DNA of 44,259 nt from positions 1 to 44,259 of the forward strand of contig JAOZKI010000013.1 in assembly GCA_029935455.1 (NCBI GenBank), written 5' to 3'. Below, one piece after another: positions 41,769 through 44,259 of this stretch (position 1 is the stretch's first letter; every line of letters begins with the position of its first letter). The DNA is from Lysobacterales bacterium (lineage in GTDB: Bacteria; Pseudomonadota; Gammaproteobacteria; Xanthomonadales; SZUA-36). The notes below the pieces were generated by a model. That model did no database searches and was not told the DNA's origin. It worked only from the letters and a program-made list of their open reading frames with translations. The translations under genes and the position numbers were made by a program.

Positions 41769-43046
41769 TTGAGACCCTGTGGGTCGACCACGGCCACCGC
41801 TCACCAACGCGGCCCAACGGCGGGCTGGCGAGGGCGGCTACTCGGGCTTGTTATCCTATCGCTGCTCTGCAGTGGCTGCGCTTGGTGGCCGTTCGCTAGG
41901 ACGCCACCGACGGCGGATTCTGCCGATTCGACCAGCAGTCCGGCAACAACCGACCTGGACCCTGCACAGGCCACCATGGGCATTGAACAGGCGATTAACC
42001 GGGCCGATCCCTTTACGCTAATACGCCGGCCCCTGCTGGCAGACGTCTGGCTCCTGCAACGACCCCAGCCAGAACGCCAACCGGTCATGAGCAATGGCCT
42101 GATTGTGATTAATGAAGATCACGTGGTACTGGTGGATGGCTGCGGCTCGCCGCTGCTGGCCGATCGGGCGGCCGCAGAAATTCAGGCCCTGACACCACTG
42201 CCGCTTCGCTACCTTGTGATTACCAACTGGCACGGCGATCACCACCTCGGTGCTTACCGCCTGCGTGAACACTGGCCACAGCTCGAGATCATCAGCCATG
42301 GCTACACCCGCGAGGCCATGGGTGGCGCTCCCATGAGCTACCTGCCCCAGCTCCAGGCTGAACTACCGGGCCAATTGGCAGAGTTGCGGCAGTTGGAAGC
42401 CGAGGGCTTTAGCCAGGATGGCCGGCCCCTGCCAGCCTTTTTACGTGCGGATTTTGAGGATCTGGTGCAATTTGATCAGCTCATACTGTCTGAACTGCAA
42501 GCCAGCAAGGTCACCCTGCCAGATCGTGTATTCAGCGAGCGTCTGACGCTTACCAGTGCGCGGCGTTCCATCGAGATTCTGTATCTTGGCCGCGGCCGGA
42601 CCGCCGGCGACGCGGTGGTCTGGCTACCCACCGAGGGAGTGCTCGCGACGGGGGACCTGGTAGCAGCACCTACGCCCTTTGCCAGCGACAGCTACCCGCG
42701 CGCCTGGGTGGCAACCTTAGCGCAGCTGGAACAGATGCCCATTCGCTTTCTGGTGCCGGGGCATGGTGACGTACTGACCAACCCCGATTATTCCCAACAG
42801 TTGCAAGCCACACTTGCCATGGTTGCAGAGAAAGCAGAGCAGGCCGTAACCAGCGGGCTGACTCTGGAAGCATTCAAGGAAGATTTCGATTGGGAAGGTC
42901 AGGACCTTAAATTCCACGGCAATAACCCCACCTTGGCATTGCGCTGGCAGCAGTGGTTTGCCGGACCGGTGCTCGATGCGGCCCACCATGAGGCACGTGG
43001 TGTCGATCCTGATCCACTGCTGGGACCTACCACACCAGGCCGATAA
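41769..43046 (+). CDS. metallo-beta-lactamase-fold lipoprotein
   Basis: A 425-residue protein, if it starts at the TTG at 41769; the true start is uncertain. A hydrophobic segment ends in the lipobox LLCSGC, with Cys at about 37, so it is probably an outer-membrane or periplasmic lipoprotein. The MBL motif TNWHGDHHLG (about 153-162; a H-x-D-H-H variant of HxHxDH) and a later ATGDLVA and VPGHGDV fit MBL-fold hydrolases of the subclass B3-like or alkyl-sulfatase-like type. An insert at about 180-235 is helical. Substrate unknown. The gene is 61 bp after the CarD-like gene on the same strand and ends in a bidirectional terminator. Confidence 0.82.
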   Translation: MRPCGSTTATAHQRGPTAGWRGRLLGLVILSLLCSGCAWWPFARTPPTADSADSTSSPATTDLDPAQATMGIEQAINRADPFTLIRRPLLADVWLLQRPQPERQPVMSNGLIVINEDHVVLVDGCGSPLLADRAAAEIQALTPLPLRYLVITNWHGDHHLGAYRLREHWPQLEIISHGYTREAMGGAPMSYLPQLQAELPGQLAELRQLEAEGFSQDGRPLPAFLRADFEDLVQFDQLILSELQASKVTLPDRVFSERLTLTSARRSIEILYLGRGRTAGDAVVWLPTEGVLATGDLVAAPTPFASDSYPRAWVATLAQLEQMPIRFLVPGHGDVLTNPDYSQQLQATLAMVAEKAEQAVTSGLTLEAFKEDFDWEGQDLKFHGNNPTLALRWQQWFAGPVLDAAHHEARGVDPDPLLGPTTPGR

Positions 43047-43064
43047 ACATGGCCCGAGCCAAAA

Positions 43065-43093
43065 AACAAAAACGCCGTCAAAAGACGGCGTTT
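43065..43093. terminator. bidirectional terminator between MBL and metalloprotease genes
   Basis: AAACGCCGTC (43070-43079) pairs with GACGGCGTTT (43084-43093) around AAAA. On the minus strand it is followed by a long T-rich run (TTTTTGTTTTTT), so it is best suited to the metalloprotease gene; it probably serves both. Confidence 0.85.
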
Positions 43094-43226
43094 CCGTGAC
43101 CGCGGACAGCCATTGGCCATCCCCCATACGCGGTCTCGAGAGCTTTCTCCCTGTGCTATCAAAAACCCCTCTGCGATAGCTAAGTTCTCGGTCCCTCACC
43201 CTTCATATACGCAAAGGCCGACCTAA

Positions 43227-44259
43227 TCAGATCACGTCGATCTCCGCCGTGTTCAGGATGGTACGGCCAAAGCGCGCTGGATCAGCAGATCAAGATTCTG
43301 GCGATGGGCAACCGTGTCCAGGTCAGCGCGCCCCGCGCGGCTGATCAGACGCTGTATCTGTCCAAGCTGATAAATGGCTGCGGACACGGCGGGTGAGTGA
43401 TAACCATTGGCGTCACGATTACCTTGCGCCAATTTAGCCAGACGCTGTACGTACTCCATCTGCAGGTTCTGACGCATGGCGTTCACATCACCTTTCCGAT
43501 CCGATTCAAAAATGGCAGCTGTCAGGTCATTCATCACCTGCCCCAGACCGTATTCATTGCCGTATAAACCCGTATCGGTAATACGTCGCAACACGGTCGG
43601 GTGCATGAGCTGATCCAGTACCCGCTTGTGCATATCAAGCAGAGCGTCATGCAAGCGCGGGTCCTGCGACCCGCTAAAGCCACGCCGCTGTTGCGCCGTG
43701 TAGCGCAGCAGCTCGGGCGAGACCCGAAACACGTCTGGCGCAAACACCTGCCTTGTCAGCACCTCCATGGCCTGCTGCTGCCGCTCCAACGGTACCGGCG
43801 TGAACGGCGCACCAGCATCAGTCTGGCCTTTCATGGTGCGGTCCACATAGACACCACCGATATAGCGGGAAACGACCGCTGCCGAGCGGCTCCACTCCGA
43901 CAGCATGGTGCCCATACCGTCATAGAGTTCCTGATAAGACAGGCCATCATCAATGGCCTGGGGGCCCATATCGTTGAGCGTATCCTGCACCAGGCCCATG
44001 CGCATGGAGGCATAGCGCACCGCGTCGCTGGACATGTCATAGATATTGATGCGCGGGTCCAGGCCGCGGCCCGGTGCACGCATATCATCCGCATCGTTAC
44101 CAAACATCAGCTCAGGGGCGGCCGAGCGGTCCAGATGCGCTGCCATCTGGGTCGGGTCATCGAGCGCAGGATCATAGGAAAAACGGATAAACCAGTCGTC
44201 GTAGAATCCCGGCTCCGTGGCGTAGAACTGGGTTTGAGGCATGCCACGCGGGGCATAGG
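43227..44259 (-). CDS. zinc-dependent metalloprotease (DUF4953/DUF5117 type), C-terminal part only, probable frameshift near its end
   Basis: Only the C-terminal third of the protein is in the window; the N-terminal part with the catalytic zinc site lies beyond the right edge. It matches the DUF4953-type end: YAPRGMPQTQFYATEPGFYDDWFIRFSYDP, later LYGNEYGLGQVMNDLTAAIF and SAAIYQLGQIQRLI. Such proteins are large periplasmic or secreted gluzincins. The literal frame stops at 43253 (ending ALAVPS). In the adjacent frame, after about 43278, the sequence continues as FGRTILNTAEIDVI with good codons to a TGA at 43227-43229. One base appears to be missing in the GCGCGC run at about 43274-43278. The coordinates given run to the second stop. 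Confidence 0.75.

Overview
The window is 44,259 bp of high-GC, densely coded chromosomal DNA. The gene set (ubiG, uup, a YgaU/Kbp-like BON-LysM protein, a YedI-like DUF808 protein, a YdbS/YdbT-like PH-domain pair, a GcvR-like ACT protein, a CspA-type cold-shock protein, and DUF2780 and YidB-like proteins) points to a gammaproteobacterium. Several secreted hydrolases and the sodium- and proton-type transporters would fit a free-living, probably marine or aquatic, heterotroph. I cannot name the genus. There is no rRNA, tRNA, CRISPR array, prophage or intact transposase.

Layout. 1-5,670 is a co-directional minus-strand block: ubiG and a DUF3429 membrane protein (TAATG overlap), a SIRT4-like sirtuin coupled to psuG, three small secreted or membrane proteins of unknown function, and the N-terminal part of a HerA-like ATPase that runs off the left edge. 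5,843-8,456 is a plus-strand group: an FMN split-barrel protein with a doubtful start, a YgjP-type metallopeptidase, a glutaredoxin-domain protein and a secreted protein. 8,457-10,948 holds an M20 amidohydrolase and a small lipoprotein. AT-rich repeat DNA lies on one side and an array of four 20-bp repeats with an exact 23-bp period on the other. 10,949-20,239 carries a MEST-like hydrolase, a TonB-C domain protein, DUF808, a CNT nucleoside transporter, a DMT exporter, a BON-LysM protein, Uup, DUF2780 and a YidB-like protein. 20,336-32,384 is rich in surface and metabolic proteins: a three-part SGNH hydrolase, a DUF305/LVIVD protein, DUF1643, two PH-domain membrane proteins, DUF4139, a DUF885 lipoprotein and a DUF819 membrane protein. 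32,427-38,182 holds an SDR enzyme divergent from a class III aminotransferase with an in-frame TGA, an AGCS amino-acid symporter and an ABC exporter. 38,257-40,399 is a minus-strand cluster ending upstream at a GcvR-like regulator. 40,478-43,046 contains a cold-shock gene with a long leader, a CarD-like regulator that seems to start at ATT, and an MBL-fold lipoprotein. The right edge cuts a DUF4953-type zinc metalloprotease.

How the genes fit together. Most units are one to three genes, and several neighbours are translationally coupled by 1-4 nt overlaps. No large multi-gene system is complete in the window. The most unusual points are the 23-bp-period repeat array (a possible orphan transposon end), the interrupted aminotransferase, the ATT start of the CarD-like gene, a minus-facing terminator with no gene feeding it, and the sirtuin-pseudouridine glycosidase coupling. 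Two probable frameshifts (start of the FMN protein, end of the metalloprotease) plus the in-frame TGA could also mean point errors in this assembly.
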